Source: Candidatus Thioglobus sp.
GTDB lineage: Bacteria; Pseudomonadota; Gammaproteobacteria; PS1; Pseudothioglobaceae
Reading direction: 5' to 3'
Length of the DNA stretch: 47,445 nucleotides
Assembly (NCBI GenBank): GCA_012964205.1
Contig: DTUI01000029.1
Location: forward strand, 1 to 47,445
The stretch's first letter is position 1, and every line of letters starts with the position of its first letter. The translations under genes were made by a program, and so were the position numbers. Positions 12,315-21,596 of this stretch are shown piece by piece. The notes beneath the pieces were generated by a model that was not told the origin of the DNA, made no database searches, and worked only from the letters and a program-made list of their open reading frames with translations.

Positions 12315-12984
12315 TTTTAAGCCTTATAAGCGCCTCTACAGAGGCTGGATTATCACTATGAAAGCAAATTGTATCAATTTTATGTGCAGTGTTACTACTA
12401 AACCGCCAAAATTGCTCAATAATACGGTCAGCATCACTTAAAACAGCCTCTTTTTCTGTTCTTGAGATCAGGTGCAATCCATCATAAGCTCGATCAGCAA
12501 ATACTTCTCGCAAAAAACCACTATGTTGATTATTTTCGAATTTTTTAAAATGATCTTCATTGCCAGCTTGCACCACCAAAGTTAAATTTGAATCAATTGA
12601 TTCAATCACTTTACACATGACGCCAAGTACAGATGGCTGATGAGTCATGTCATGATACAAAGCGCCATGAGGCTTTATGTATTCTAAAGTTGCGCCATTC
12701 TGATGGCAAAGATTTTGAAAATGCATCACTTGAGTATGGATTAAATCAAATAATTCATCCTCTGACAGGGTGTGACTAACACGGCCAAAATTAGCCTTAT
12801 CGGCATAGCTAGGATGCACACCAATGCTAACGTTATTATTGACAGCCAACCTAATCGCATCAACCATACTTTGATCATTGCCGGCATGCCCACCACAAGC
12901 GATATTAGCCATGCCAATGAGTGGCATGATATTTGCATCAAGATTAGGTGTTAAACATTCACCAAGATCACAATTGATTATCAT
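12307..12984 (-). CDS. pxpA: 5-oxoprolinase subunit PxpA (LamB/YcsF family)
   Basis: 225 aa; 'INCDLGE', 'NIACGGHAGNDQSM', 'GVHPSYADKANFGR', 'YIKPHGALYHDM'. Confidence 0.93.
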   Translation of the reverse strand: MIINCDLGECLTPNLDANIMPLIGMANIACGGHAGNDQSMVDAIRLAVNNNVSIGVHPSYADKANFGRVSHTLSEDELFDLIHTQVMHFQNLCHQNGATLEYIKPHGALYHDMTHQPSVLGVMCKVIESIDSNLTLVVQAGNEDHFKKFENNQHSGFLREVFADRAYDGLHLISRTEKEAVLSDADRIIEQFWRFSSNTAHKIDTICFHSDNPASVEALIRLKNA

Positions 12985-12990
12985 TATTTT

Positions 12991-13767
12991 CTAATTTATC
13001 TCTATATTAAATGCATGTGTTTTTCGTTTTTCTTTAGGTGGCGTCTTGGTATAGTTAGATGAATATATTTCGGTTAGATAATGATGACAATCATTTGGAA
13101 CTGGAAACTCAATCCCCTCAAACTCTAATTTTTTCAATGGTAACACCTTGCCTAGATCAAACCAGGCGGAAACATCTGGCATCTCACCACCATATATTAT
13201 TTTTGATGTGTCGTTATCCCACTCTTTGTGCAAGCAGTCTAACTCATTGATAAGCGCTTTACGCTTATCTGGACTATCTATACCGTTTGGCGTATGCAGA
13301 CTAATAGAGGAAAATGAACGAATTTTTTCCAATGTGTCACTATAAAAAGCTTGATTTTTTGGCGTGTTATCAATACTTAACATGGGGAAAATATCAACAA
13401 ACACACCTTGATGGTACTGAATGTCTCTGTCTTTTTCATGAAATTCCACTATGTCAGCCTTATTTGAGCGAAGCTTTATATAGTCAAATTTGAAGTTTTC
13501 GTCAGCTTCTTTAGTTTGAAAAAAAACATCACTAGATAGCTCACTTGTTGCGATATCCTTAAATTTATTGTAATCTTCAACCGGCATAGATAGATCAATG
13601 TCATCATCCCAAGGGATAAATCCCTGATATCTGACAGCGCCTAGCAGGGTGCCTGAATCTAGCCAATAGCTCAAATTATGTTTTGTGCAAATAGCATCAA
13701 ATTCAATCAACATATCTAAAATAATCAATTGAGCTTTTCTTAGTGTATTTTGACTTATATTGCTCAT
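12991..13767 (-). CDS. LicD family phosphotransferase
   Basis: 258 aa; 'YWLDSGTLLGAVRYQGFIPWDDDIDLSMPVEDYNKF' LicD hallmark. Confidence 0.93.
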   Translation of the reverse strand: MSNISQNTLRKAQLIILDMLIEFDAICTKHNLSYWLDSGTLLGAVRYQGFIPWDDDIDLSMPVEDYNKFKDIATSELSSDVFFQTKEADENFKFDYIKLRSNKADIVEFHEKDRDIQYHQGVFVDIFPMLSIDNTPKNQAFYSDTLEKIRSFSSISLHTPNGIDSPDKRKALINELDCLHKEWDNDTSKIIYGGEMPDVSAWFDLGKVLPLKKLEFEGIEFPVPNDCHHYLTEIYSSNYTKTPPKEKRKTHAFNIEIN

Positions 13768-13770
13768 AGG

Positions 13771-14847
13771 CTAGTTTCTACTCACTTTGTAATAATCAAA
13801 CAAGGCATCTATAAGCACATCTGTATAAGCTTTATCCACCTCACCCATGTGCGACACTCTAAATATAGTTTCCCGCTCATCACCACCATTAGGGCACACC
13901 ATTACCTTATAGTTACGCTCTAGATCATTGACAATATCGAGTGCTGATTTGCCATCTGTTGGGCTTAGTGCCGTCATAGCATTTGGCATAAATAAGGTTG
14001 CAACCTTTAGGGGTAGGCCTTCTAAGCTTGATCTAAAATATTCAGCCACTTCTTTAGCGCTAGCAATACTTTGGGAAATTCCACCCCTTTTTTCTATCTG
14101 TTTTAATCTTGCTTCTAATTGAAGCATAATGGTAACAGCAGGCGTGTAGGGCGTTTGACCTCTTTCACCATTGCTCAAATAATCTTTAAAATTAAAGTAA
14201 AGTGATTTTACAGTTTGTAATCTCTCTATTGCTTTAGGGGATAACACCACCATGGTCAATCCGGGTGGTAGGGCAAAACCTTTTTGTGAACTGGCGATAA
14301 CAACATCAATATGACTTTTCTGCATGTCTAAATCATCAGTAACCAACATAGAGATAGCATCAACAATATGCAGCATGTTATGTTGTGTAGCGTAGTCCCC
14401 TAATGCTGTTACATCATACAAACATCCAACCGAGGTTTCGTGTGCATTGACTACCAGCGCACTAAAGTCACCCTGTGGTGCAAGTGTATCAATATCACTT
14501 AGGTTGGTGTTTTTTACCTTAAAGTTTGTATTAGGTATTTCATGCGTATTGCAAATATCTACAAATCTAGCACCAAACCCTCCACCATTAACAACCAACG
14601 CATTATCATCATCATTTAGTAGATTCATCACCACAGACTCCATGCCTGCAGTGCCTGATGCTGTTAAAAATATAACTTTAGATCCTTTAGGTGCATTAAC
14701 AATATCAATCAGACCTTGTTCACAGTTATAGACAACGCGAGAAAATTCAGGGTTTCTAAAATAAGGTGTTTGCATACTGCCTATATCCAATATCTCCTGA
14801 GACATTTTTACTGGACCAGGTGTAAAAATATAGTGATCTTCGTACAT
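13771..14847 (-). CDS. Class V PLP aminotransferase, 2-aminoethylphosphonate:pyruvate / alanine:glyoxylate-like
   Basis: 358 aa; 'FTPGPVKMSQEI', 'FLTASGTAGMESVVMNLL', PLP lysine context 'IASSQKGFALPPGL'. Confidence 0.85.
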   Translation of the reverse strand: MYEDHYIFTPGPVKMSQEILDIGSMQTPYFRNPEFSRVVYNCEQGLIDIVNAPKGSKVIFLTASGTAGMESVVMNLLNDDDNALVVNGGGFGARFVDICNTHEIPNTNFKVKNTNLSDIDTLAPQGDFSALVVNAHETSVGCLYDVTALGDYATQHNMLHIVDAISMLVTDDLDMQKSHIDVVIASSQKGFALPPGLTMVVLSPKAIERLQTVKSLYFNFKDYLSNGERGQTPYTPAVTIMLQLEARLKQIEKRGGISQSIASAKEVAEYFRSSLEGLPLKVATLFMPNAMTALSPTDGKSALDIVNDLERNYKVMVCPNGGDERETIFRVSHMGEVDKAYTDVLIDALFDYYKVSRN

Positions 14848-14913
14848 TATTTAGCTTCCTTTTTTTAATTATTTACCACTGCCTTAGCAATGGACACTCA
14901 ACAAGTTTAATGA

Positions 14914-15780
14914 TTAAGATTTCACCGAGCTTCTTTGAATTAGCGAGGTAAATTCAGCCATCATATATCTAAACCCACAGCCATTAAGACCATGATTAAG
15001 TGCCGATAGATAGTCTTTTTTTAATTCAGATAAAAAAACCAGACGTTTATTTTTTGCTAAATCAAGTAGCTCTTGTCGTTGCATGTCGCTCAAGTCAGAA
15101 GGCCTTTCACACAACACGTGTTTTCCATGTTCGAGTGTTTTTTTGATCAGAGCGTAGCGTTCATCTGGCTGGCAATTTATATATACAGCATCAATATCAC
15201 CACCCAAGAATTCAGTGTAATTGTTGTATCCATGTGCAACATCATTACTCTCATTGGTAAACTCTTCCATGGCTTTTGAATCTTGAGAATAGACTTGATT
15301 TATATCTAAATTAGAAACAAATTTAGATTCATCGATAAATTGCTTTGTATTACGACCAAGGTCAGCAATGCCTAGTTTCACAGTGCCAAAAATATCGCTT
15401 CTAAGTTGTGTACTAGATATACCTTGAGTTCTAGGTAAATACACCACCTGAGTGTATTTATTTAAGTAATCAAACATACCTAGCCAGTCATCACCAATAG
15501 CAAAAGTATCTACCTTGTATTTGACCATGTCCTCGGACTTTTGGTTTCTGTGTGATTCGATAATCACTTCATCAACAAACTCAATTGCCTTAATAGCTTC
15601 AACTCTTTGCTCTGTGCTTTGGGCGACATTTAGCTTACCCCGAGAACGGTCATAATCTTCATCGGTAACACCAACGATCAGATAATCTCCAAAATCCTTG
15701 GCGCGCTCTAGCAGTCTCATATGGCCTCTATGCAACATATCAAATGTTCCATAGGTGATTACTATTTTTTTCTTAACGAT
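14914..15780 (-). CDS. Cytidylyltransferase (TagD-like, HxGH) fused to a truncated Gfo/Idh/MocA NAD-binding domain; proposed non-ATG start
   Basis: Track gives 14914-15738 starting MLHRGH, but the in-frame reading continues upstream as (ATC)VKKKIVITYGTFDMLHRGHMRLL, completing the conserved nucleotidyltransferase motif. C-terminal part 'KLGIADLGRNTKQFIDES...DIDAVYINCQPDERYALIKKTLEHGKHVLCERPSDLS' is Gfo/Idh-like. Confidence 0.8.
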   Translation of the reverse strand: MVKKKIVITYGTFDMLHRGHMRLLERAKDFGDYLIVGVTDEDYDRSRGKLNVAQSTEQRVEAIKAIEFVDEVIIESHRNQKSEDMVKYKVDTFAIGDDWLGMFDYLNKYTQVVYLPRTQGISSTQLRSDIFGTVKLGIADLGRNTKQFIDESKFVSNLDINQVYSQDSKAMEEFTNESNDVAHGYNNYTEFLGGDIDAVYINCQPDERYALIKKTLEHGKHVLCERPSDLSDMQRQELLDLAKNKRLVFLSELKKDYLSALNHGLNGCGFRYMMAEFTSLIQRSSVKS

Positions 15781-16023
15781 TACAAGACTCTAATTTATAA
15801 GTGTAGTCAGAAGTATAAACTATTGACTCATAATCTCAGGATTAATCAAGCCTAGAGCTATCAATTTAAAGGTTAGTTTTGTTAATAAAATTAACCCAAT
15901 TTTCTAATATTAGAATGTAGTGGCCATACAAACCACTTGTTTTTATTTCCTGATAAAATCAATGTTTAACGCTTGTAATCAAGATAAGGACACATGCTTT
16001 TCATCAATGGAGTTTATAAATAA

Positions 16024-16941
16024 ATGTCAGGTTTAATTAGCTATATTGGCGCCTTAGCAGACGACTTATCAGTGGTTGCCACAAAAGTAGCTGCAGGCTC
16101 TTTAGATGACATTGCCAATCAAACAGCAAAATCATTATCTAAAACGGCTGGCATCTTAATCGATGATACAGCCACCATTCCACAATACGTTAGTAACACA
16201 GCGGCTAAACGCGAATTGCCCGTTATTTGGAAAATTACCAAAAAATCTTTACGCAATAAAGCACTCATGATTCCGATTGCAATATTGATTACCTATTTTG
16301 CACCTTGGATTATGGCGCCTATTTTAATTCTGGGTGGTTCGTATTTGGCTTACGAAGGTACTGAATCTTTAGCTGAAAAGCTAGGGTTTATTAAAGCACA
16401 TGAACATGCCCATGATCACAGCATGCCTGACACACAAGACTTAACCGCAGCAGAAGATGCAACTGTTAATTCAGCTGTTAGAACGGATACAATTTTATCC
16501 ATTGAAATTATCGCATTAACGATCTCTTCAGTGGCAACAGAGCCTCTAGCAACTCAGCTAGGCGTACTAATTGTTGTTGCTTTAATCGCTACCTTTGCAG
16601 TGTACGGTATTGTTGGCATGATTATAAAGATGGACGATGTGGGTTTTTATCTACAAGAAAAACAAAATAAACTCTACCAAGCTATTGGCTCTTTACTTAT
16701 CAAAGGCATGCCAAAAGTATTAAAAACACTAGGCTGGATTGGTATGATCGCCATGCTAATGGTCGGTGGCAGTATTATTATGCACAATATAGATCAGTTG
16801 CATTTTTTATCTTCTTTTGCAAATAATTTGCCATCAATATTGCCCTTATTAATGGAACTTTTCATCACTCCTGTAACGCTTGCTATTGTTGTTGGTATAT
16901 TGATTATTGCCATTAAAAAACTCACACCATTTCAGGCTTAA
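16024..16941 (+). CDS. DUF808 family inner-membrane protein (YedI-like)
   Basis: 305 aa; 'DDLSVVATKVAAGSLDDIANQTAKSLSKTAGILIDDTATIPQYV' plus several TM segments. Confidence 0.9.
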   Translation: MSGLISYIGALADDLSVVATKVAAGSLDDIANQTAKSLSKTAGILIDDTATIPQYVSNTAAKRELPVIWKITKKSLRNKALMIPIAILITYFAPWIMAPILILGGSYLAYEGTESLAEKLGFIKAHEHAHDHSMPDTQDLTAAEDATVNSAVRTDTILSIEIIALTISSVATEPLATQLGVLIVVALIATFAVYGIVGMIIKMDDVGFYLQEKQNKLYQAIGSLLIKGMPKVLKTLGWIGMIAMLMVGGSIIMHNIDQLHFLSSFANNLPSILPLLMELFITPVTLAIVVGILIIAIKKLTPFQA

Positions 16942-16993
16942 ATTAAAGGCCTGTCACTATATAATAATTGTTAATTAGCAACCTATATATAAC

Positions 16994-17641
16994 ATGAATC
17001 AAATTAAACAAATGTTCGAGCTACAACAAAAGCTTAATGACGCCACTAATGGAGAAATTTGGACTGAAGGTGCCACTCAAGAAGGGCGTCAAATTTCTTG
17101 GCTACGTTGCATCCATATGGAAGCCGCTGAAGCGATTGATTCATTTAACTGGAAACATTGGAAAGATCTTGAGGCACCTCATGATCTTGATAATGCCAGG
17201 GTTGAGTTGGTTGATATTTGGCATTTTTTAATGTCAGAAGCTATTCATTTTGGTGATGCTGGTTTTGCTGAGATTTATAACGATATGAAGGCCGAACGCG
17301 ATACCGATCCTGAAAAATTAGTAGAAATTTTAGAAAAAATAATAGCAGTTTCAGCCAGTGCTAGCGTTGATCCATCTAAAAATTCACTGTACGATTTGTT
17401 TGCCTTATTTTTTCAAGCGATTGCACACATGGAAATGGACATACCTGAACTCTACAAGCGCTATTTAGTAAAAAACCAACTCAACACATTCAGACAAGAC
17501 CATGGCTACAAAAATGGCTCTTACGTGAAGATGTGGGGTGCTGTTGAAGACAACGTGGTTGCCTTTAAGATCATGGATGACAATCCTGAACTAACCCCTG
17601 AAGAGCTTTACGAACAACTGGAGTTAGCTTACCCAGCTTAA
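16994..17641 (+). CDS. Dimeric (all-alpha) dUTP diphosphatase
   Basis: 215 aa; 'LQQKLNDATNGEIW', 'CIHMEAAEAIDSFNWKHWKD', 'ARVELVDIWHFLMSEAI' metal-binding pattern of the dUTPase_2 family. Confidence 0.85.
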   Translation: MNQIKQMFELQQKLNDATNGEIWTEGATQEGRQISWLRCIHMEAAEAIDSFNWKHWKDLEAPHDLDNARVELVDIWHFLMSEAIHFGDAGFAEIYNDMKAERDTDPEKLVEILEKIIAVSASASVDPSKNSLYDLFALFFQAIAHMEMDIPELYKRYLVKNQLNTFRQDHGYKNGSYVKMWGAVEDNVVAFKIMDDNPELTPEELYEQLELAYPA

Positions 17642-17650
17642 TAATTACAA

Positions 17651-18598
17651 ATGCCGACTATGATCAAGACAATAAAAACTGAAATTCAAAAGATTATTAT
17701 CGGTCAAGAAAATTTGGTTGATAATCTACTGATTGGTTTGATTACTGGTGGGCATATTTTGGTAGAAAGTGTACCGGGCTTAGCAAAAACCACTGCAATT
17801 AATACATTGGCAAAAGCACTTGGTATTGATTTTAAGCGTATTCAATTTACGCCTGACTTACTTCCTAGTGATTTAACTGGCTCTCAAATATATAATCCAA
17901 AAAGTGGTGAATTTAGCATTAAGCAAGGGCCAATTTTTACCAACCTACTATTGGCGGATGAAATTAATCGATCGCCCGCTAAAGTACAGTCTGCATTGCT
18001 CGAGGTAATGGCTGAAAAACAAGTCACCATCGGCAACGAAAGTTTTAAAATTGATGAGCCATTTTTGGTAATGGCCACTCAAAACCCGGTTGAACAAGAG
18101 GGAACCTATCAACTGCCAGAAGCCCAGCTTGATCGATTTATGCTTAAAACCATCTTGGATTACAACACTATTGATGAAGAGTTAGAGGTGGTTAATCGAG
18201 TAGCGATTCGTGGCTTTGACGCAGTCAATCAAGTTGCAAACATGGATGATATCCAACAGTTGCGTGACCAGTTCAGGCAGATTCATGTGGATGAGGCAGT
18301 GAAGCAATATATTGTTAAAATTATCTTTGCAACTCGATTCCCTCAAGACTATGGACTTGAAGATATTAAAGACTTGATAGAGTTTGGCGCTAGCCCTAGA
18401 GCAAGTATCGATTTGTATAAAGCTAGCTGCGCTAAGGCGCTTATAAGAGGTAATGATTTTGTCACACCACTTGATGTCGCCAGTGTCGTTACTGAAGTAT
18501 TACAGCATAGAATTGTGCTCAGCTATCAAGCTCAAGCGGACAATATCAGCACACAATTTATCATCCAAAAAATACTTAAAGCCATCAAAACTCCCTAA
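17651..18598 (+). CDS. MoxR family AAA+ ATPase
   Basis: 315 aa; 'ILVESVPGLAKTT', 'LLADEINRSPAKVQSALLEVMAEKQVTIG', 'MATQNPVEQEGTYQLPEAQLDRFMLK'. Confidence 0.96.
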   Translation: MPTMIKTIKTEIQKIIIGQENLVDNLLIGLITGGHILVESVPGLAKTTAINTLAKALGIDFKRIQFTPDLLPSDLTGSQIYNPKSGEFSIKQGPIFTNLLLADEINRSPAKVQSALLEVMAEKQVTIGNESFKIDEPFLVMATQNPVEQEGTYQLPEAQLDRFMLKTILDYNTIDEELEVVNRVAIRGFDAVNQVANMDDIQQLRDQFRQIHVDEAVKQYIVKIIFATRFPQDYGLEDIKDLIEFGASPRASIDLYKASCAKALIRGNDFVTPLDVASVVTEVLQHRIVLSYQAQADNISTQFIIQKILKAIKTP

Positions 18599-18606
18599 GC
18601 TTTATC

Positions 18607-19419
18607 ATGCTAGCCCAAGAGATACTATTACGCGCTAAGAAGAATGTTTTTACCAATAAGTCAGCTGGAGAGCTATCAAAAATACGTGGCGAAGGTTTGG
18701 ATTTTTGTGAAATTCGCCCATATGAAGCGGGTGATGATGTTCGTAAAATAAACTTTTCGGCCAGCGCCAAAACTGGTGATCTGCAAACCAATGTCTTTAA
18801 TGAAAACAAGCAGATCAATGTACTCATTTGTGTTGTACTATCAAGCAGTCTACACTTTGGCTCCCAGCGTTTGAAAAGTGACACTATTGCTGAAATTATC
18901 GCCTTGTTAGGCTGCTCATCGATTAAACAACAAAATAAAACTCAGCTACTATTTTTTACAAATGGTGAGCCGAAATTATTCCACCTTAACAACACAGGTG
19001 ACGTACTTCGAGTAATTGAAGCAATACAGTCTTGGGATTTATTAAATATTCAATCTGACCTTAAGACTCTTGATAATTACCTCTTGCAACAGAACAAATC
19101 ATTAAGCTTTATTGTTGGAGATTTTTATCAAATGCATGACTACTCTTTGATGGCTCATAAGCATCAAATTAATGCGATAATCGTGCGAGATACACTTGAA
19201 GAATTACCCTTGTTTGCCTCAGAGTTAGATTTGGTTAGTACAGAAAATGGACGTACCATTGAGGCAAATATGGGCAAAAAATTAGCCAGAAAATACCAGA
19301 CAAAACTACTGTCTCAAGATGATCAGCTTTTATCTCATTTTTCAAAACATGGTGTTAATGTCGGAAAAATATATACAGACGATAACGCCTTTATTAAACT
19401 GAGCCAAATCCTACGATAA
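18607..19419 (+). CDS. DUF58 domain protein
   Basis: 270 aa; 'GEGLDFCEIRPYEAGDDVRKINFSASAKTGDLQTNVFNE' DUF58 motif; next to moxR. Confidence 0.9.
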   Translation: MLAQEILLRAKKNVFTNKSAGELSKIRGEGLDFCEIRPYEAGDDVRKINFSASAKTGDLQTNVFNENKQINVLICVVLSSSLHFGSQRLKSDTIAEIIALLGCSSIKQQNKTQLLFFTNGEPKLFHLNNTGDVLRVIEAIQSWDLLNIQSDLKTLDNYLLQQNKSLSFIVGDFYQMHDYSLMAHKHQINAIIVRDTLEELPLFASELDLVSTENGRTIEANMGKKLARKYQTKLLSQDDQLLSHFSKHGVNVGKIYTDDNAFIKLSQILR

Positions 19420-19784
19420 TGAACCAGTTAAAAGACATTAAACCAATTGTTGCCATTAGCGATAACTCCTTAGTTTATCTTCTAATAATTGTATTTATTG
19501 CCATATTAATAGCTATCTTTTTCTATTGGAAAACCTCAACATCAAGGCGCAACGATAAACGAAAAATTGCCGCTCAGAAATTACAAAATCTTGATTTTTC
19601 AGACAGCAAAAAGACAGCTTATAGCTTTAAGAAATACGCTGAATATTTGTGCAATCATGATAACAAGGATCAACTTAAGCAGATAAATCAAGCGTTGATG
19701 CAATACAAATACAAGAAACAAGTTGCTGAGCTTGATCCAGTATTAATAGAAAAAATTAAGGATTTTATTAATGCTGAGCTTTGA
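19419..19784 (+). CDS. DUF4381-like single-TM protein of the Bat cluster
   Basis: 121 aa, one TM, positioned between the DUF58 and vWA genes; family call is mainly positional. Confidence 0.5.
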   Translation: MNQLKDIKPIVAISDNSLVYLLIIVFIAILIAIFFYWKTSTSRRNDKRKIAAQKLQNLDFSDSKKTAYSFKKYAEYLCNHDNKDQLKQINQALMQYKYKKQVAELDPVLIEKIKDFINAEL

Positions 19785-20664
19785 GAATCCTTACGCCTTT
19801 CTACTGCTAATACTAATTGCAGGTTGCATGCTACTTTGCAAAGAAAAAAAGCGTGCCATCTACTTTCCAAATACCGCGCTATTAACTAGTCTTACCAAAT
19901 CCAAACAATTACTACTCAATATTCTTAAGGCTACCTCTCTTGGCTTGCTGGTGATCGGACTTGCTAGTCCAATTAAAACACAGCAAATAATTTTGGATAA
20001 TTCGAAAGGTCATGAAATATCCTTGATTTTAGATGCTTCTGGATCAATGGCCTATCAGGACAAATTTAGAATCGTTAAATCAATTATGATTGATTTTATT
20101 TCACAACGTAAAACTGACAAATTAGCGCTCAGTATTTTTGCAGATTTTGCCTATACAGTTGTGCCGCTCACATATGACAAAAAAAGCGTTATAAAAATGC
20201 TTAATAACATTGAAATTGGTGTGGCTGGTAGGCGTAAAACTGCACTTTATGAAGCGTTATTTTTAAGTGCAAAGCTATTCAATAATTCTAAATCTAAAGA
20301 GCGCATTGCCATCTTACTAACGGATGGTAAGGATAATGCTGATAGCGTACCATTGGATATAGCACTTGAGCGCGTTAAGAAAAACAAAATTAAAATTTAT
20401 ACTGTGGCAGTAGGCAATGAGCGCGACTACAATGCCGATATACTCAAGCATATCGCCAACAGTACTGGTGCTAAATTCTTTTCAGCTAATAGCAAGGAAA
20501 GCATTCAGAAAATTTATAAGCAAATCAACCAGTTAGAAAAAAGCAAAATTAACATTCACAAATATGAGAAAAAAACCTATTACTTTCATTACCCACTAGG
20601 GCTATCACTAGTATTTTTATTGATTTATTTTTGGCGAAAAAACACATGGATTTTGAACAAATAG
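19771..20664 (+). CDS. vWA domain protein BatA-like
   Basis: 297 aa; MIDAS 'ILDASGSMAYQD', 'ILLTDGKDNADSV'; terminal TMs. Confidence 0.9.
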   Translation: MLSFENPYAFLLLILIAGCMLLCKEKKRAIYFPNTALLTSLTKSKQLLLNILKATSLGLLVIGLASPIKTQQIILDNSKGHEISLILDASGSMAYQDKFRIVKSIMIDFISQRKTDKLALSIFADFAYTVVPLTYDKKSVIKMLNNIEIGVAGRRKTALYEALFLSAKLFNNSKSKERIAILLTDGKDNADSVPLDIALERVKKNKIKIYTVAVGNERDYNADILKHIANSTGAKFFSANSKESIQKIYKQINQLEKSKINIHKYEKKTYYFHYPLGLSLVFLLIYFWRKNTWILNK

Positions 20665-21596
20665 AGCTGCTATATCTGATCATACCTGTGGCATTATTAT
20701 GGTTTTTTATCCATAGTAAAAATAGCCATATCGAAGATCTATTTTCAGCAGAAGTGCTGGCCAAAATTAGCCTGAACAATCACAAGACATCGACAAAAAC
20801 ACGGCTTAAGTTGTTGTTGCTAAGCATGATTTTAATTCTTATTGCGCTTAGCAGGCCTACGCTTGAAAGTGGCGAAATAAAGGTAAGTAAGCAACTTAGC
20901 GATATCATCATTGCAATTGATATGTCAAAGTCTATGCTGGCTAATGACATCTACCCTAATCGATTTGAGTTCGCAAAAAACAAACTGCTTAACAGCCTTG
21001 ATAAGATTGAAAATACTCGTATTGCTATTTTAGGCTTTGCTAACCAGGCATTTTTAATATCACCACTAACTGATGATTTTTCCAGTCTTAAATTTTTGAT
21101 TAAAAACTTATACCTAGATAGCATTAGTTTGACAGGCACCAATATACTCAATATTTTAAATTCTGCAAATGAGCTGTTTGACCACACTTCGACAAAACAA
21201 TTGTTATTGTTAACCGATGGTGGTGATAGAACTGATTTTAGCGATGAGATTGATTTTGCCAATGAGCACAACATTCAAGTGTTTATCTTTGATGTTGCAA
21301 GTGAGCATGGCAGTAGCATTCCCATTGAATCTGGAATTTTAGAAGATGCTTATGGCAACCTTGTGATTGTTAAAAGTAATCCACATATTAAAGATCTTGG
21401 TAAACATACTCAAGGTGGCTATTTGAAATATTCACTGGGTGGTGAAGTCTTATCTAAGTTTATTAATAACTTCAAACAGCTTTCAAGCAGCAAAGATACA
21501 AGCATCATTCAAAAACAACAACTGTTTTATTACCCATTGTCACTTGCTTTATTGTTGTTATTTTTTGTTTTTTTCTCACTACCAAGAAAGCCATGA
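20646..21596 (+). CDS. vWA domain protein BatB-like
   Basis: MIDAS 'AIDMSKSMLANDI', 'LLLTDGGDRTD'. ATG at 20646 preferred over the TTG at 20631. Confidence 0.88.
   Translation: MDFEQIELLYLIIPVALLWFFIHSKNSHIEDLFSAEVLAKISLNNHKTSTKTRLKLLLLSMILILIALSRPTLESGEIKVSKQLSDIIIAIDMSKSMLANDIYPNRFEFAKNKLLNSLDKIENTRIAILGFANQAFLISPLTDDFSSLKFLIKNLYLDSISLTGTNILNILNSANELFDHTSTKQLLLLTDGGDRTDFSDEIDFANEHNIQVFIFDVASEHGSSIPIESGILEDAYGNLVIVKSNPHIKDLGKHTQGGYLKYSLGGEVLSKFINNFKQLSSSKDTSIIQKQQLFYYPLSLALLLLFFVFFSLPRKP

Noticed and set aside
12741-12954. Overlapping short ORFs on both strands in pxpA
   Set aside because: pxpA frame has clear LamB/YcsF motifs across this region; others are spurious.
15871-15896. Imperfect inverted repeat GGTTAGTTTT-GTTAAT-AAAATTAACC between the CTase gene and the DUF808 gene
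   Set aside because: Single AT-rich imperfect stem in a divergent region; could be an operator but nothing identifies a regulator, so not called.
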